Positions 42,490-51,371 of a DNA stretch of 64,000 nt are shown piece after piece. Each line of letters begins with the position of its first letter. Position 1 is the first letter of the stretch. Location: contig JOAZ01000015.1 in NCBI GenBank assembly GCA_000720535.1, positions 62,001 through 126,000 on the forward strand. Reading direction: 5' to 3'. The notes under the pieces were generated by a model. It worked only from the letters and a program-made list of their open reading frames with translations, ran no database searches and was not told the DNA's origin. The DNA comes from Streptomyces halstedii. GTDB lineage: Bacteria > Actinomycetota > Actinomycetes > Streptomycetales > Streptomycetaceae. The translations under genes were made by a program, and so were the position numbers.

Positions 42490-42529
42490 GTGCCGCCTCT
42501 TTTCGCCGGATGTGGGTGCCGGGACGTCA

Positions 42530-42652
42530 GTCCCGACGTGGCGGGGGTGCCGCGAGGGCGAGTCCGAGTTCACCGGCCGCCTCCACCACGAGCGACCCCA
42601 GTGGGCAGCCTTCACCGACAGCGTCAAGTCGGGCACCCCCGACACCGCCTGA
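42530..42652 (+). pseudogene. DUF397 remnant
   Basis: The frame reads VPTWRGCREGESEF at its start and QWAAFTDSVKSGTPDTA before the stop at 42650-42652. DUF397 proteins begin with a WRKSSYS-like strand and end with a WxAFxxxVKxG-like helix, so both ends are recognisable. The middle, with the usual CVEVA core, is missing. There is no start codon or ribosome site. An internally deleted, dead copy is the simplest reading. Confidence 0.45.
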
Positions 42653-42766
42653 CCAGCGCCGCCCCCACGACGGGTCGGTTCCCACGGATGACGTCCGCGG
42701 GACCCCGGCCCGTCGTCGTACGAGGACACGGATGACCGGGCGAACCGGACCCCCGGAACATCCGAA

Positions 42767-42789
42767 TGTAATTTCTACCTGCAATTACA
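42767..42789. promoter_or_regulatory. AT-rich operator-like palindrome
   Basis: TGTAATT (42767-42773) and AATTACA (42783-42789) are perfect arms separated by nine bases. The composition is strikingly AT-rich for this genome. It lies 173-195 bases before the killer-toxin-like gene, which is the only intact gene reading away from it on the plus strand. Confidence 0.5.
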
Positions 42790-42865
42790 ATCACAGGCGC
42801 ACTCATGGGTGAGTCCGGCGCGAACAGCCGGATGTGCACGATCAGGTGATTTCCGTTGCCTTCTC

Positions 42866-42892
42866 TTGAGCGGATGAATTACTTCGTACGAT
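42866..42892 (+). promoter_or_regulatory. Candidate promoter of the killer-toxin-like gene
   Basis: TTGAGC (42866-42871) and TACGAT (42887-42892) are 15 bases apart in an AT-richer patch 70 bases before the start codon. The spacing is short, so this is tentative. Confidence 0.35.
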
Positions 42893-42961
42893 GCTTGGCG
42901 AGCGCCGATGCACCACCACGACCTCGTGGGTATTGGTTCCGCATCCGAATCGAAGGAAAAT

Positions 42962-43312
42962 ATGTTCTCAAGGACGAGGAACGTTCCGCGCACCCTGGCC
43001 CTCGCGCTGGCGGCCGCCGCGGCGTTCACCCTCGGTGGACCGCTCACCACCGCCTCCGCCATCGACCACGTCACCTGTGACCCCGACGCCGGCTTCCTGA
43101 AGATCTGGTCGCACCTGAACGGGCGCCAGAGCGTGGATTGCTACGCGAACCGGGGGAAGACCGACTTCGGCGGCTGGTGGGTCGACCAGATCTCCACCGG
43201 GAACAACGACGTGAAGTACTACGACGCCAACGGCGACGTCGTGAAGATCGCCCGGTGGAACAACGTCAAGTACAACAACACGCCGAAGGTCAAGGCCATC
43301 GAGATCCTCTAG
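42962..43312 (+). CDS. Secreted beta/gamma-crystallin, Streptomyces killer toxin-like (SKLP) family
   Basis: The 116-residue product starts at ATG 42962 behind GAAGGA. Its Sec signal peptide (RTLALALAAAAAFTLGGPLT) is probably cleaved after TTASA. The mature part, beginning IDHVTCDPDAGFLKIWSHLN and including SVDCYANRGKTDFGGWWVDQ and STGNNDVKYYDANGDVVKI, is the crystallin fold of SKLP, with one disulfide (two cysteines). SKLP proteins resemble yeast killer toxins and can affect yeast and filamentous fungi. A strong terminator follows at 43384. AT-rich upstream DNA and neighbouring gene debris point to an accessory gene. Confidence 0.88.
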   Translation: MFSRTRNVPRTLALALAAAAAFTLGGPLTTASAIDHVTCDPDAGFLKIWSHLNGRQSVDCYANRGKTDFGGWWVDQISTGNNDVKYYDANGDVVKIARWNNVKYNNTPKVKAIEIL

Positions 43313-43383
43313 GTCTGCCTCCGGCCGGGGACGTGCCGAGCCCCCGGCCGGTCGTCAGGTGCCGGGTGCCGCACGACGCAGAA

Positions 43384-43423
43384 AAGCCTCCGCCCCGCGA
43401 GTGAACTCGCGGGGCGGAGGCTT
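43384..43423 (-). terminator. Terminator of tmRNA, shared with the killer-toxin-like gene
   Basis: AAGCCTCCGCCCCGCGAG (43384-43401) pairs perfectly with 43406-43423, 18 bp with a 4-base loop. On the minus strand it is followed by a short T run. It lies 8 bases beyond the tmRNA CCA end and 71 bases beyond the convergent gene. Confidence 0.9.
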
Positions 43424-43431
43424 ACATGGGG

Positions 43432-43819
43432 TGGTGGAGATGGCGGGAATCGAACCCGCGTCCAACGGTGCGGAACCAGGGCTTCTCCGAGTGCAGTTCG
43501 CTTCGCTTTTCTCGGCCCCGGAGGTCACGCGAACAAGCCTCCGACAGGCCCAGTCACTGTTTGATTTCCTTCAGAGACCCGTGACCGGACTCAGAAGTTT
43601 AGATCCCTTGATGATGCCAGGATCCGGGTCGGGATCACCCCCGGGCTGACACTCCGCAGAGTCTTCGCTTAGCTGCTAATTAGGCAGCGAGGGCGAAGGC
43701 GGAGGAATCGCGCTTGGTGTTGGCGATTATTGGTTGCGACATATGGTTAACGAGATCATTGCCGCTTCCTCGACTCGCTTCCCCTGCTTCGACATCCGCT
43801 GTCGAAACCGATCATCCCC
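43432..43819 (-). ncRNA. ssrA: Transfer-messenger RNA (tmRNA)
   Basis: The minus strand starts GGGGATGATCGGTTTCGACA and ends with the T arm CGGGTTCGATTCCCG, acceptor CATCTCC, discriminator A and an encoded CCA, so the tRNA-like domain is complete. The reading frame encodes the degradation tag ANTKRDSSAFALAA followed by TAA. It is 388 nt with CCA. It rescues stalled ribosomes together with SmpB, encoded 120 bases upstream in the same direction. The 5' end is placed by pairing GGGGATG with CATCTCC. Confidence 0.95.
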
Positions 43820-43939
43820 ATGTTGATTTTTCAATCCGCGCACCCTCTGTGGGGTGCACGGCCCATCGTACGTGATCAACGCACGCGGATGCCACCGTAT
43901 TCCCGTGGCTCCGGGCACGCGCCACGCCCGCCAGGGGCC

Positions 43940-44428
43940 TCAGCCCTGGCGCTGCCGCCGGCGGGCCGCCGAGATCGCGCGGTTGGTCTCCCGCGTGTCC
44001 TGCTTCTCCCGCAGGGTCTGCCGCTTGTCGAACTCCTTCTTGCCCTTCGCGAGCGCGATCTCGACCTTGACCCGGCCGTCCTTGAAGTACAGGGCCAGGG
44101 GCACGATCGTGTGTCCCGTCTCCTGTGACTTGGACGCCAGCTTGTCGATCTCGGCCCGGTGCATGAGCAGCTTGCGCTTGCGCTTGGCGGCGTGGTTGGT
44201 CCAGGTCCCCTGGACGTACTCGGGGACGTGGATGTTGTGCAGCCACGCCTCGCCGTTGTCGATCTGGACGAAGCCGTCCACCAGCGACGCCCGGCCCATC
44301 CGCAGCGACTTGACCTCCGTACCCATGAGGACGAGCCCGCACTCGTAGGTGTCGAGGATGTGGTAGTCGTGCCGCGCCTTCTTGTTCTGCGCGATCATCT
44401 TGCGCCCGGTGTCTTTTTCCTTGGCCAT
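43940..44428 (-). CDS. smpB: SsrA-binding protein SmpB
   Basis: The 162-residue product has [60 protein letters not shown] and a basic C-terminal tail ([20 protein letters not shown]) that enters the ribosomal mRNA channel. The length is normal for the family. It sits directly upstream of ssrA and 18 bases downstream of the S41 protease gene. It starts at ATG 44428. Confidence 0.97.
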   Translation of the reverse strand: MAKEKDTGRKMIAQNKKARHDYHILDTYECGLVLMGTEVKSLRMGRASLVDGFVQIDNGEAWLHNIHVPEYVQGTWTNHAAKRKRKLLMHRAEIDKLASKSQETGHTIVPLALYFKDGRVKVEIALAKGKKEFDKRQTLREKQDTRETNRAISAARRRQRQG

Positions 44429-44446
44429 AGTGCGGTCATTTTCGCA

Positions 44447-45634
44447 CTACGACCCACCCCCGAGGCCACTCAATACCGTCTCGGCCCGTTTCTGGGCCTC
44501 CGGGCCCGCTCCCACGTCCGGTGTGATGCCGCTTCCCTCGACGCTGCGGCCCGCGGGCGTGCGGTACTGCCCCACGGTCAGCTCGGCCACGGAACCGCCC
44601 GGGAGCTTGCTGGGCATCTGGACGGACCCCTTGCCGAACGTACGGCTGCCCACGGTCACGGCCCGCCCACGGTCCTGTAGGGCGCCCGTCAGCAGCTCGG
44701 CGGCGCTCATCGTGCCGCCGTCCACCAGGACCACCACGGGACGCTCGGTGTCGCCGCCCGGCTCGGCGTACAGGGCGCGCTCCTCCCCGTGCACGTCGTA
44801 GGTGGCGACCAGGCCGCCGTCCAGGAAGGCGGAGGACGCGGTGACGGCCTCGGCGACCAGGCCGCCCGAGTTCTCCCGCAGGTCCAGCAGGATCCCGGCG
44901 TCCACGGGGGCCGCGTCCACGGCCTCGCGGACCTTGCCGCCCGTGCCCTTGGTGAAGGCGGCCACCTTGATCAGTACGGCGGCGGCCGGGTCGGGTCCCA
45001 GCCTGCGCACGGTGACCGGCTCGGTGCTGAGCCGGGCCCGCCGCAGGGTCGCGGACCAGGTGTGGGCGCCGCGCCGGAGCCCGAGGGCGACCTCGGTCCC
45101 CACGGCCGCCTCCTCGCGGTCCCCGCGCAGCAGGGCGACCACCTCGGCGACGGGGCGCTTCTCGACGGTCCGGCCGTCGACCGACCGGAGCAGGTCGCCG
45201 GGGCGTACCCCGGCCCGGTCGGCGGGCCCGCCGGGCTGGACCCGGGTGACCGCCACGTCTCCGTGGGCGGTGCGGCGCGCGGAGAGGCCGACGCCGGTGT
45301 ACGTGCCGTCGAGGGCCCGCTCGAACTCCTCGTACTCCCGCTCGTCGTACACCGCGCCCCAGCGGTCCCCGCTGCGGCTGACGACCTCCTCGGCGGCGTC
45401 GGTGCCGGACTTCCCGTCCGCCTCCGCGTCGGCCGCGGCGTGCGCGACCTCCTCGCGGTCCACCGGTGCGACGGTGGAGGAGACGGCCCGCGCCTCTATC
45501 TCGGTGCCCTCGCCATCCTCCCGGGGCAGGGACCCGGTGGCCGCCGCGGTCGCCAGCACACTCGCGAACACCAAGGTCAGGGCCGCCCCGCGGCCGAGGC
45601 CACGGGGTCCGAAACGGTGCGTATGGCCCGGCAT
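44447..45634 (-). CDS. S41 family C-terminal processing peptidase (CtpA-like) with PDZ domain
   Basis: From ATG 45634 the product has 395 residues and a signal peptide or anchor (GLGRGAALTLVFASVLATAA). An ATG at 45706 overlapping ftsX is less likely because it buries that signal. The N-terminal helical cap is followed by a PDZ domain (VAVTRVQPGGPADRAGVRPG), then the protease core with nucleophile Ser in GGTMSAAELL and general-base Lys in SRTFGKGSVQ. It works outside the membrane, trimming or degrading exported proteins. Its position right after ftsEX suggests a link with cell-wall remodelling at division. Confidence 0.88.
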   Translation of the reverse strand: MPGHTHRFGPRGLGRGAALTLVFASVLATAAATGSLPREDGEGTEIEARAVSSTVAPVDREEVAHAAADAEADGKSGTDAAEEVVSRSGDRWGAVYDEREYEEFERALDGTYTGVGLSARRTAHGDVAVTRVQPGGPADRAGVRPGDLLRSVDGRTVEKRPVAEVVALLRGDREEAAVGTEVALGLRRGAHTWSATLRRARLSTEPVTVRRLGPDPAAAVLIKVAAFTKGTGGKVREAVDAAPVDAGILLDLRENSGGLVAEAVTASSAFLDGGLVATYDVHGEERALYAEPGGDTERPVVVLVDGGTMSAAELLTGALQDRGRAVTVGSRTFGKGSVQMPSKLPGGSVAELTVGQYRTPAGRSVEGSGITPDVGAGPEAQKRAETVLSGLGGGS

Positions 45635-45702
45635 GAGCCTGAGTGTAGGACAACGCCCCGCCGGCACACGGCGCCTTGGCCGCATGCCGCACGGGGCGAT
45701 GG

Positions 45703-46623
45703 TCACACCTTGAGGTACTTGCGCAACGCGAACAGAGCGGCCACGGCGGGCATCAGCAGCCCGATCGCGAGGACCAGCGGGAGCTTGGTCAGCACCGCGT
45801 CCCAGCCGATGAAGTCGATCAGGTTCAGCTTCTCCTGGAGGGCGAGACCGCCGTCGATCAGGAAGTACCGGGCGGCCAGCAGCAGACCGCAGGCCAGGAC
45901 GCCGCCGATCAGCCCGGCGAAGGCGGCCTCCATGATGAACGGCATCTGGATGTAGAAGCCGGAGGCCCCCACCAGCCGCATGATGCCCGTCTCCCGTCTC
46001 CGGCTGAACGCCGAGACGCGGACGGTGTTCACGATGAGCATCAGCGCGATGACCAGCATCAGCCCCATCAGGAAGATCGCGGCCACGTTCATGCCGTTCA
46101 TCAGCTCGAAGAGGTTGTCCAGGATGCTGCGCTGGTCCTGCACGGACTGCACCCCGTCACGGCCCGCGAAGGCCGTCGCGACCACCTTGTACTTCTGCGG
46201 GTCCTTCAGCTTGACCCGGTACGACTCCTGCATCTGGTCCGGCGTGATGTTGCCGGCCATCGGAGAGTCGCCGAACTGCTCCTGGTAGTGCTTGTACGCC
46301 TCGTCGACCGTCTCGAAGAGGACCGGCTTCTCGACGGCGTCCATCTTTTCGAGATCGGCCTTGATCTCGGCCTTCTGCTCCGCCGTGACGGCGCCCTTGG
46401 CGCACTTGGGCACGTCCTTGGCGTCGTTCTTGTTGCAGAGGAAGATCGATACGTTGACCTTGTCGTACCAGTAGGTCTTCATCGAGCTGACCTGCTCGCG
46501 CATCAGCAGCGCGCCGCCGAACAGGGCGAGCGAGAGGGCGACGGAGACCACGACCGCGAAGGTCATCGTGAGGTTGCGACGAAGACCGACGCCGATCTCC
46601 GACAGGACGAACTGGGCGCGCAT
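45703..46623 (-). CDS. ftsX: Cell division protein FtsX
   Basis: The 306-residue product has a short cytoplasmic start (MRAQFVLSEIGVGLRRNLTM), TM1 (FAVVVSVALSLALFGGALLM), and a large extracytoplasmic loop (about residues 45-170) with two cysteines that could pair and that activates cell-wall hydrolases. Three further TM segments follow (AAIFLMGLMLVIALMLIVNT; FIMEAAFAGLIGGVLACGLL; LPLVLAIGLLMPAVAALFAL). It forms the FtsEX complex with the ATPase encoded 23 bases upstream. Confidence 0.96.
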   Translation of the reverse strand: MRAQFVLSEIGVGLRRNLTMTFAVVVSVALSLALFGGALLMREQVSSMKTYWYDKVNVSIFLCNKNDAKDVPKCAKGAVTAEQKAEIKADLEKMDAVEKPVLFETVDEAYKHYQEQFGDSPMAGNITPDQMQESYRVKLKDPQKYKVVATAFAGRDGVQSVQDQRSILDNLFELMNGMNVAAIFLMGLMLVIALMLIVNTVRVSAFSRRRETGIMRLVGASGFYIQMPFIMEAAFAGLIGGVLACGLLLAARYFLIDGGLALQEKLNLIDFIGWDAVLTKLPLVLAIGLLMPAVAALFALRKYLKV

Positions 46624-46646
46624 GGCGTCCTTTCAGTACTCGATGC

Positions 46647-47336
46647 TCAGTGCTGGTAGCCGTAGACGCCGCGCGCCTGGTCACGTACGAGACGGCCCTG
46701 TTCGAGCTCGATGACGCGCTTGCGCATCTGGTCGACGATGTTCTGGTCGTGGGTGGCCATGATCACGGTGGTGCCGGTCCGGTTGATCCGGTCCAGCAGC
46801 TTCATGATGCCCACGGAGGTCTGCGGGTCGAGGTTGCCGGTCGGCTCGTCCGCGATCAGCAGCATGGGACGGTTGACGAACGCCCGCGCGATGGCCACAC
46901 GTTGCTGCTCACCACCGGAGAGCTCGCCGGGCATCCGGTCCTCCTTGCCGCCGAGCCCGACGAGGTCGAGCACCTGCGGCACGGCCTTGCGGATCTCACC
47001 GCGCGGCTTGCCGATGACCTCCTGGGCGAAGGCCACGTTCTGGGCGACCGTCTTGTTGGGCAGCAGCCGGAAGTCCTGGAAGACGGTGCCCAGTTGGCGG
47101 CGCATCTGCGGCACCTTCCAGTTGGACAGCCGTGCCAGGTCCTTGCCCAGGACGTGGACCATGCCCTGACTGGCGCGCTCCTCACGGAGGATGAGCCGCA
47201 TGAAGGTGGACTTGCCGGAGCCCGAGGACCCCACCAGGAAGACGAACTCGCCCTTCTCGATGTCGAGTGAGACATCCCGGAGAGCGGGGCGGCTCTGCCT
47301 CGGGTAGGTCTTGGAGACGTTGTCGAATCGGATCAC
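46647..47336 (-). CDS. ftsE: Cell division ATP-binding protein FtsE
   Basis: The 229-residue product starts at GTG 47336. Walker A is GSSGSGKS (36-43), the signature [14 protein letters not shown], Walker [14 protein letters not shown] and the switch His in MATHDQNI. The opening [20 protein letters not shown] is typical for FtsE. ATP hydrolysis here drives FtsX to control peptidoglycan cleavage at the septum. No ribosome site is obvious before the GTG; a weak leader or leaderless start is possible. Confidence 0.96.
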   Translation of the reverse strand: MIRFDNVSKTYPRQSRPALRDVSLDIEKGEFVFLVGSSGSGKSTFMRLILREERASQGMVHVLGKDLARLSNWKVPQMRRQLGTVFQDFRLLPNKTVAQNVAFAQEVIGKPRGEIRKAVPQVLDLVGLGGKEDRMPGELSGGEQQRVAIARAFVNRPMLLIADEPTGNLDPQTSVGIMKLLDRINRTGTTVIMATHDQNIVDQMRKRVIELEQGRLVRDQARGVYGYQH

Positions 47337-47591
47337 GGATGCACCACGGTCGGCCGGGAATAGGTGTGCGTGACCATACGCGAATGGGGGTAGGGCGTGC
47401 AGTCGGCGTCCGTCAATGAGTGATTTGTTCGGAAACGCGGTGGGGTACGAACCGGGGCGTGCCGGACCCGGGTCCACCGGGCCGCGCCGAATCCCTTTCG
47501 AGCTGGCAGAGTGGGAGGGGGAACGGTTGCGTTTCCTTGAACGTTGTACGGAGAGAACGCGTACAGGCGGCTCCGCCACGCGGGAGGAGGA

Positions 47592-47786
47592 ATGCGCGTG
47601 ACCTATGACCGACTGGTGTGCGCGAACTGCGCGGCGCCCGTGGCCGAGGGCCGCTGCCGTGTCTGCCGGGCGAGCCGGGAGCGGATGGACCAGGGTCCGT
47701 TCGCCGGGCTGAACCCGGCGATGCTGGTGGCGCTGATGGTCGTCCTGGTGGCGGCGCTGGCGCTGCTGGCGCACCAGGCAGCCTGA
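47592..47786 (+). CDS. Small zinc-ribbon membrane protein
   Basis: From ATG 47592 the product has 64 residues; a GTG at 47598 has better spacing from GGGAGGAGG and would remove two. The motifs [11 protein letters not shown] and CRVCRASRE make a CxxC...CxxC zinc ribbon of about 20 residues. One C-terminal transmembrane helix follows ([20 protein letters not shown]). It is probably a tail-anchored small membrane protein. It lies divergent from ftsE and convergent with the LAETG surface protein. I know of no function. Confidence 0.8.
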   Translation: MRVTYDRLVCANCAAPVAEGRCRVCRASRERMDQGPFAGLNPAMLVALMVVLVAALALLAHQAA

Positions 47787-47854
47787 GCGGTCCCGCGGCG
47801 CCCTCACGGCGCCCCGAGGCGGGCGCGTACGGCCCGATGACACCGCAGACACCC

Positions 47855-47897
47855 GGAAGGGCCCGGGAGAGGCGTGAAGCCTCTCCCGGGCCCTTCC
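47855..47897. terminator. Strong bidirectional terminator
   Basis: GGAAGGGCCCGGGAGAGGC (47855-47873) pairs perfectly with 47879-47897, 19 bp and a 5-base loop, between the convergent small membrane protein and LAETG protein genes. Confidence 0.9.
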
Positions 47898-47935
47898 ACG
47901 TACGTCCGTGTACGTCTACGTACGGCCTACGGCGT

Positions 47936-48595
47936 TCAGGCGGCCGTGCGGTTTCCGCCGGCCAGACGCGGCAGGATACGGAAGCCGATACCACCGGCGA
48001 TCATCGTCGCGGCCCCGACCAGCAGGAACGTGGTCTCGGCCGCACCGGTCTCGGCCAGTTCGTCCTTGCCCTTGCCCTGCTCGACCGGCTGGTTGCCGAC
48101 ACTGTCGGTGTCGGTGTTGTCGGCGCAGGCCACCCCGTTGGCGTCGACGGTGCAGTCGCCACCGCCGCCGTTCCCGACGGCGCCGTTGCCGCCGGTGGAG
48201 CCGCCGCCGGGCTTCTCCGTCGGCTTACCGGTGGGACCCTCGGTGGGCTCGCCGGTGGGCTCCTGCGTCGGCTCGCCGGTCGGCTCCTCGGTGGGCTCGC
48301 CGGTCGGCTCCTCCGTGGGCTCACCCGTCGGCTCTTCGGTGGGCTCCTGGGTGGGCTCGCCCGTGGGCTCACCCGGGTTCGGCGGCTCCTCGGTGGGGCC
48401 CTCGGTCGGCTCCCCCGGGTTGGGCGGCTCCTCGGTCGACTCGCCCGGGTTGGTCGGGTCGTCGTAGCCGGTCTCCACACCGATCCCGACGAGGCCGGCG
48501 GCCTGCGCCACACCCGTGACGGTCAGGGAGGCACCCGCGGCGATAACCGCGCCCGCGGCTATCCGCGCGACGCGGACTCGCGTCTTCTTCGTCAT
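47936..48595 (-). CDS. Class E sortase-anchored (LAETG) surface protein with Pro/Glu/Thr repeats
   Basis: The 219-residue product starts at ATG 48595. A Sec signal peptide (RIAAGAVIAAGASLTVTGVAQA) comes first. A stalk of about 90 residues follows, built from PTEEPTGEP-like units. A Gly/Asn-rich stretch with two cysteines (DCTVDANGVACAD) leads to the sorting signal LAETG, a hydrophobic helix (TTFLLVGAATMIAGGIGF) and a basic tail. Class E sortases of Streptomyces recognise LAxTG, as in the long chaplins. The stalk would lift a small C-terminal cap off the peptidoglycan. The repeat number may vary between strains. Confidence 0.85.
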   Translation of the reverse strand: MTKKTRVRVARIAAGAVIAAGASLTVTGVAQAAGLVGIGVETGYDDPTNPGESTEEPPNPGEPTEGPTEEPPNPGEPTGEPTQEPTEEPTGEPTEEPTGEPTEEPTGEPTQEPTGEPTEGPTGKPTEKPGGGSTGGNGAVGNGGGGDCTVDANGVACADNTDTDSVGNQPVEQGKGKDELAETGAAETTFLLVGAATMIAGGIGFRILPRLAGGNRTAA

Positions 48596-48902
48596 CTGTT
48601 GCTACCCCCAGTAGCTGAATTCGTCGTTGGAGCAGCTCTATGCGGTCCACGGCCCTGCGGGGTCACTCGCTCCGCGGGGCCACGTCCATGCGTGTCCATC
48701 CCGCTCCGCCCCCGTTCACACCTGTCCCAGACATAAGCGCGCTGCCCTAGCACCCTGTCCACAGTTAAGGAGAACGTCAAGGCCGTTCCGGGGCATACGG
48801 GCCGGTATGGCGGCTCTTGACGGGTATTCACCGTCACGACTGTGACCCGTTCGCCACACCACGTCCCCAACTCGGCCACTCCGCAGGGACGCTGAGAAAG
48901 CA
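48596..48902. other. Intergenic region between prfB and the LAETG gene
   Basis: About 300 bases without an open frame of coding character. It should hold the promoter of the LAETG gene; bases 48725-48790 are AT-richer, but no clear hexamer pair stands out. Confidence 0.45.
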
Positions 48903-48936
48903 CCGGGCCCGGACAGAGGTCTCTGTCCGGGCCCGG
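48903..48936 (-). terminator. Terminator of prfB
   Basis: CCGGGCCCGGACAGAG (48903-48918) pairs perfectly with 48921-48936, 18 bases beyond the prfB stop. Confidence 0.85.
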
Positions 48937-48953
48937 CCGCCGTACGGGGACGG

Positions 48954-50060
48954 CTACTTCTCGTTCTGCTTGCGCCAGCGGATGCCCGCCTCGATGAAGC
49001 CGTCGATCTCGCCGTTGAACACCGCTTCGGGGTTGCCGATCTCGAAGTCGGTCCGCAGGTCCTTGACCATCTGGTACGGGTGCAGGACGTACGAACGCAT
49101 CTGGTTGCCCCAGGAGTTGCCGCCGTCACCCTTGAGGGCGTTCATCTTCTCCTGCTCCTCCTGGCGGCGGCGCTCAAGAAGCTTCGCCTGGAGGACGTTC
49201 ATCGCGGACGCCTTGTTCTGGATCTGCGAGCGCTCGTTCTGGCAGGAGACGACGATGCCGGTGGGCAGGTGGGTCAGCCGCACCGCGGAGTCCGTGGTGT
49301 TGACGCCCTGGCCGCCGGGGCCCGAGGAGCGGTACACGTCCACGCGGAGGTCCGACTCGTCGATCTCGATGTGGTCGGTCTGCTCGACCACGGGCAGCAC
49401 CTCGACACCCGCGAAGGACGTCTGGCGGCGGCCCTGGTTGTCGAAGGGCGAGATCCGCACGAGGCGGTGGGTGCCCTGCTCCACGGAGAGCGTCCCGTAG
49501 GCGTACGGCACCTGCACGGCGAAGGTGGTCGACTTGATGCCGGCCTCCTCCGCGTACGACGTCTCGTAGACCTCGGTCTTGTAGCCGTGCTGCTCGGCCC
49601 AGCGGAGGTACATGCGCTGGAGCTTCTCCGCGAAGTCCGCGGCGTCGACGCCCCCGGCCTCGGCCCGGATGTTGACGAGCGCCTCCCGGGCGTCGTACTC
49701 ACCGGACAGGAGGGTGCGGACCTCCATCTCGTCGAGCGCCTTGCGGACGGACTCCAGCTCCGACTCGGCCTCGGCCCGCGCGTCGGCGTCGTCCTCGTCG
49801 TCGGCGAGCTCGAAGAGGATCCCGAGGTCGTCGATGCGCCCGCGCAGGGCCTCGGCCTTGCGGACCTCGGCCTGGAGGTGCGAAAGCCGGCTGGTGATCT
49901 TCTGGGCCGCCTCCGGATCGTCCCAGAGGGACGGCGCCGCCGCCTGCTCTTCGAGCGCGGCGATGTCGGCCCTCAGCGCATCGAGGTCCAGGACGGCCTC
50001 GATCGACCCCATGGTCGAGGAGAGGGACTTCAGCTCTTCGGAAATATCGACGACTGCCAC
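48954..50060 (-). CDS. prfB: Peptide chain release factor 2
   Basis: The 368-residue product starts at GTG 50060. The stop-codon recognition tripeptide SPF (204-206, in [12 protein letters not shown]) identifies RF2, which reads UGA and UAA. The hydrolysis motif GGQ (249-251, in [17 protein letters not shown]) enters the peptidyl-transferase centre. The gene is one uninterrupted frame without the internal UGA frameshift that autoregulates RF2 in E. coli. The terminator follows at 48903. It is the usual neighbour of pkaB in Streptomyces. Confidence 0.97.
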   Translation of the reverse strand: MAVVDISEELKSLSSTMGSIEAVLDLDALRADIAALEEQAAAPSLWDDPEAAQKITSRLSHLQAEVRKAEALRGRIDDLGILFELADDEDDADARAEAESELESVRKALDEMEVRTLLSGEYDAREALVNIRAEAGGVDAADFAEKLQRMYLRWAEQHGYKTEVYETSYAEEAGIKSTTFAVQVPYAYGTLSVEQGTHRLVRISPFDNQGRRQTSFAGVEVLPVVEQTDHIEIDESDLRVDVYRSSGPGGQGVNTTDSAVRLTHLPTGIVVSCQNERSQIQNKASAMNVLQAKLLERRRQEEQEKMNALKGDGGNSWGNQMRSYVLHPYQMVKDLRTDFEIGNPEAVFNGEIDGFIEAGIRWRKQNEK

Positions 50061-50129
50061 GGGTCCAGCGTAACGGCTGCACGGGCGAACCTGTCCCGCC
50101 GCCCGCCGCCGGGTCCCCGCCGGGCGCCC

Positions 50130-51371
50130 TCAGGGGGCCGCCGGCGCGGAATTCCGGGTGTCCTCGGGGGCCGTACCGGAATCGTCGCCACCGGCGGCGA
50201 GCCAGCCGCCGACCCCGATCGCCGCACACAGGGCGATCACCGCCGCACCGAGGGTGATGCGGCGCTTGCGGACGGCGGCGGACCGGTTGCGGGCCGAGCC
50301 GGGCCGGGGGCGGCCGGGGGCGCGCGGGGCGCGCGCGGTGCCCAGGGGGCCGCCCGCCAGTTCGTCGGGGGCCGGGACCCGCATGCTCGTGTGGGTGTCC
50401 CGGTTGGAGTCCGGGGAGGAGCCGGGGACCAGCGGGACCGCGCCACGGCGGCGGGGTTCCTCGGGGGCGGGGGTGTACTGCTGCTCGTCGTACGCCTGCG
50501 GTCCGGACCCGGCCGCCTCCGGCTCGTCCACGTCGAGCGGGGGTATCCCCGCCAGCAGCGGGATCAGCTCGCGCAGCCGGGCCGCCAGCTCCGAGGCGCG
50601 CAGCCGGGAGGCCGGCGCCTTGGCCAGGCACTGCACGAGGAGCTGCCAGAGCTCCTCCGGAATGCCGGGCAGGGGGACGACGGTCTCGGTGACGTGCCGG
50701 CGCAGGACGGCTCCGGGGTGGCCGCCGCCGAACGGGGTGAAGCCGGCGAGGAGTTCGTAGAACACCGTCGCCAGGGCGTAGATGTCCACGGCGGCGCGCG
50801 GCGGCAGGCCCTCCACGATCTCGGGGGCCAGGTAGTCCGGCGTACCGATGATCTTGGTGGCCTTGGTGCGGCGCGGGGTGTCGATCAGCTTGGCGACGCC
50901 GAAGTCGGTGAGCAGGGCGGGGTGCGCGCCGCCGGGGCCGAGCGGACCCTCCATGTCGAGCAGGATGTTCTCCGGCTTGACGTCGCGGTGGACGACCCCG
51001 GCGCGGTGGGCGGCGGCCAGGCCGTCGGCGACGTCCGCGACGATCGCCGCGGCGGCCTCGGGCGCCAGGCGCCGCTCACGGTCGAGGCGGGTGCGCAGAT
51101 CGGTGCCCCGGACCAGGTCCATGACGAGCGCCAGATCGTTGCCGTCCACGACGAGGTCGCGGACCGCGACGATGTGCGGGTGGTCGAGTCCGAGCAGGGC
51201 GGTGCGCTCCTGCACGAAGCGGCCCACGAGCTCCTGGTCGGACGCGAGGTCCTCGCGGAGGAGCTTGATCGCGACGGGACCCTCCGGTCCCTCGCCGAGC
51301 CACACCGTTCCGGCGCTGCCGCGCCCCAGGATCTGGTGGGCGGTGTACCGGCTGCCGATATTCCGTGCCAA
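50130..51371 (-). CDS. pkaB: Membrane Ser/Thr protein kinase, PkaB type
   Basis: The 413-residue product is a Hanks-type kinase: glycine loop LGRGSAGTV (15-23), ATP Lys36, HRDVKPEN (128-135), DFG (156-158), APE in DYLAPEIVEG. After about residue 275 a Pro/Gly/Arg-rich linker leads to one C-terminal TM helix (ITLGAAVIALCAAIGVGGWL) and a short outside tail without PASTA repeats. The length fits PkaB (417 residues in S. coelicolor, from memory). It lies 145 bases downstream of pkaA's terminator hairpin in the same direction. Confidence 0.92.
   Translation of the reverse strand: MARNIGSRYTAHQILGRGSAGTVWLGEGPEGPVAIKLLREDLASDQELVGRFVQERTALLGLDHPHIVAVRDLVVDGNDLALVMDLVRGTDLRTRLDRERRLAPEAAAAIVADVADGLAAAHRAGVVHRDVKPENILLDMEGPLGPGGAHPALLTDFGVAKLIDTPRRTKATKIIGTPDYLAPEIVEGLPPRAAVDIYALATVFYELLAGFTPFGGGHPGAVLRRHVTETVVPLPGIPEELWQLLVQCLAKAPASRLRASELAARLRELIPLLAGIPPLDVDEPEAAGSGPQAYDEQQYTPAPEEPRRRGAVPLVPGSSPDSNRDTHTSMRVPAPDELAGGPLGTARAPRAPGRPRPGSARNRSAAVRKRRITLGAAVIALCAAIGVGGWLAAGGDDSGTAPEDTRNSAPAAP

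Noticed and set aside
47416-47601. 61-codon plus-strand frame ending in a GTGA overlap with the zinc-ribbon gene
   Set aside because: The overlap is suggestive, but there is no ribosome site, the third-position GC is low, and the stretch also looks like promoter DNA for the next gene.
48954-50060. Programmed frameshift in prfB
   Set aside because: The reading frame is continuous from start to stop, with no internal UGA near codon 26.
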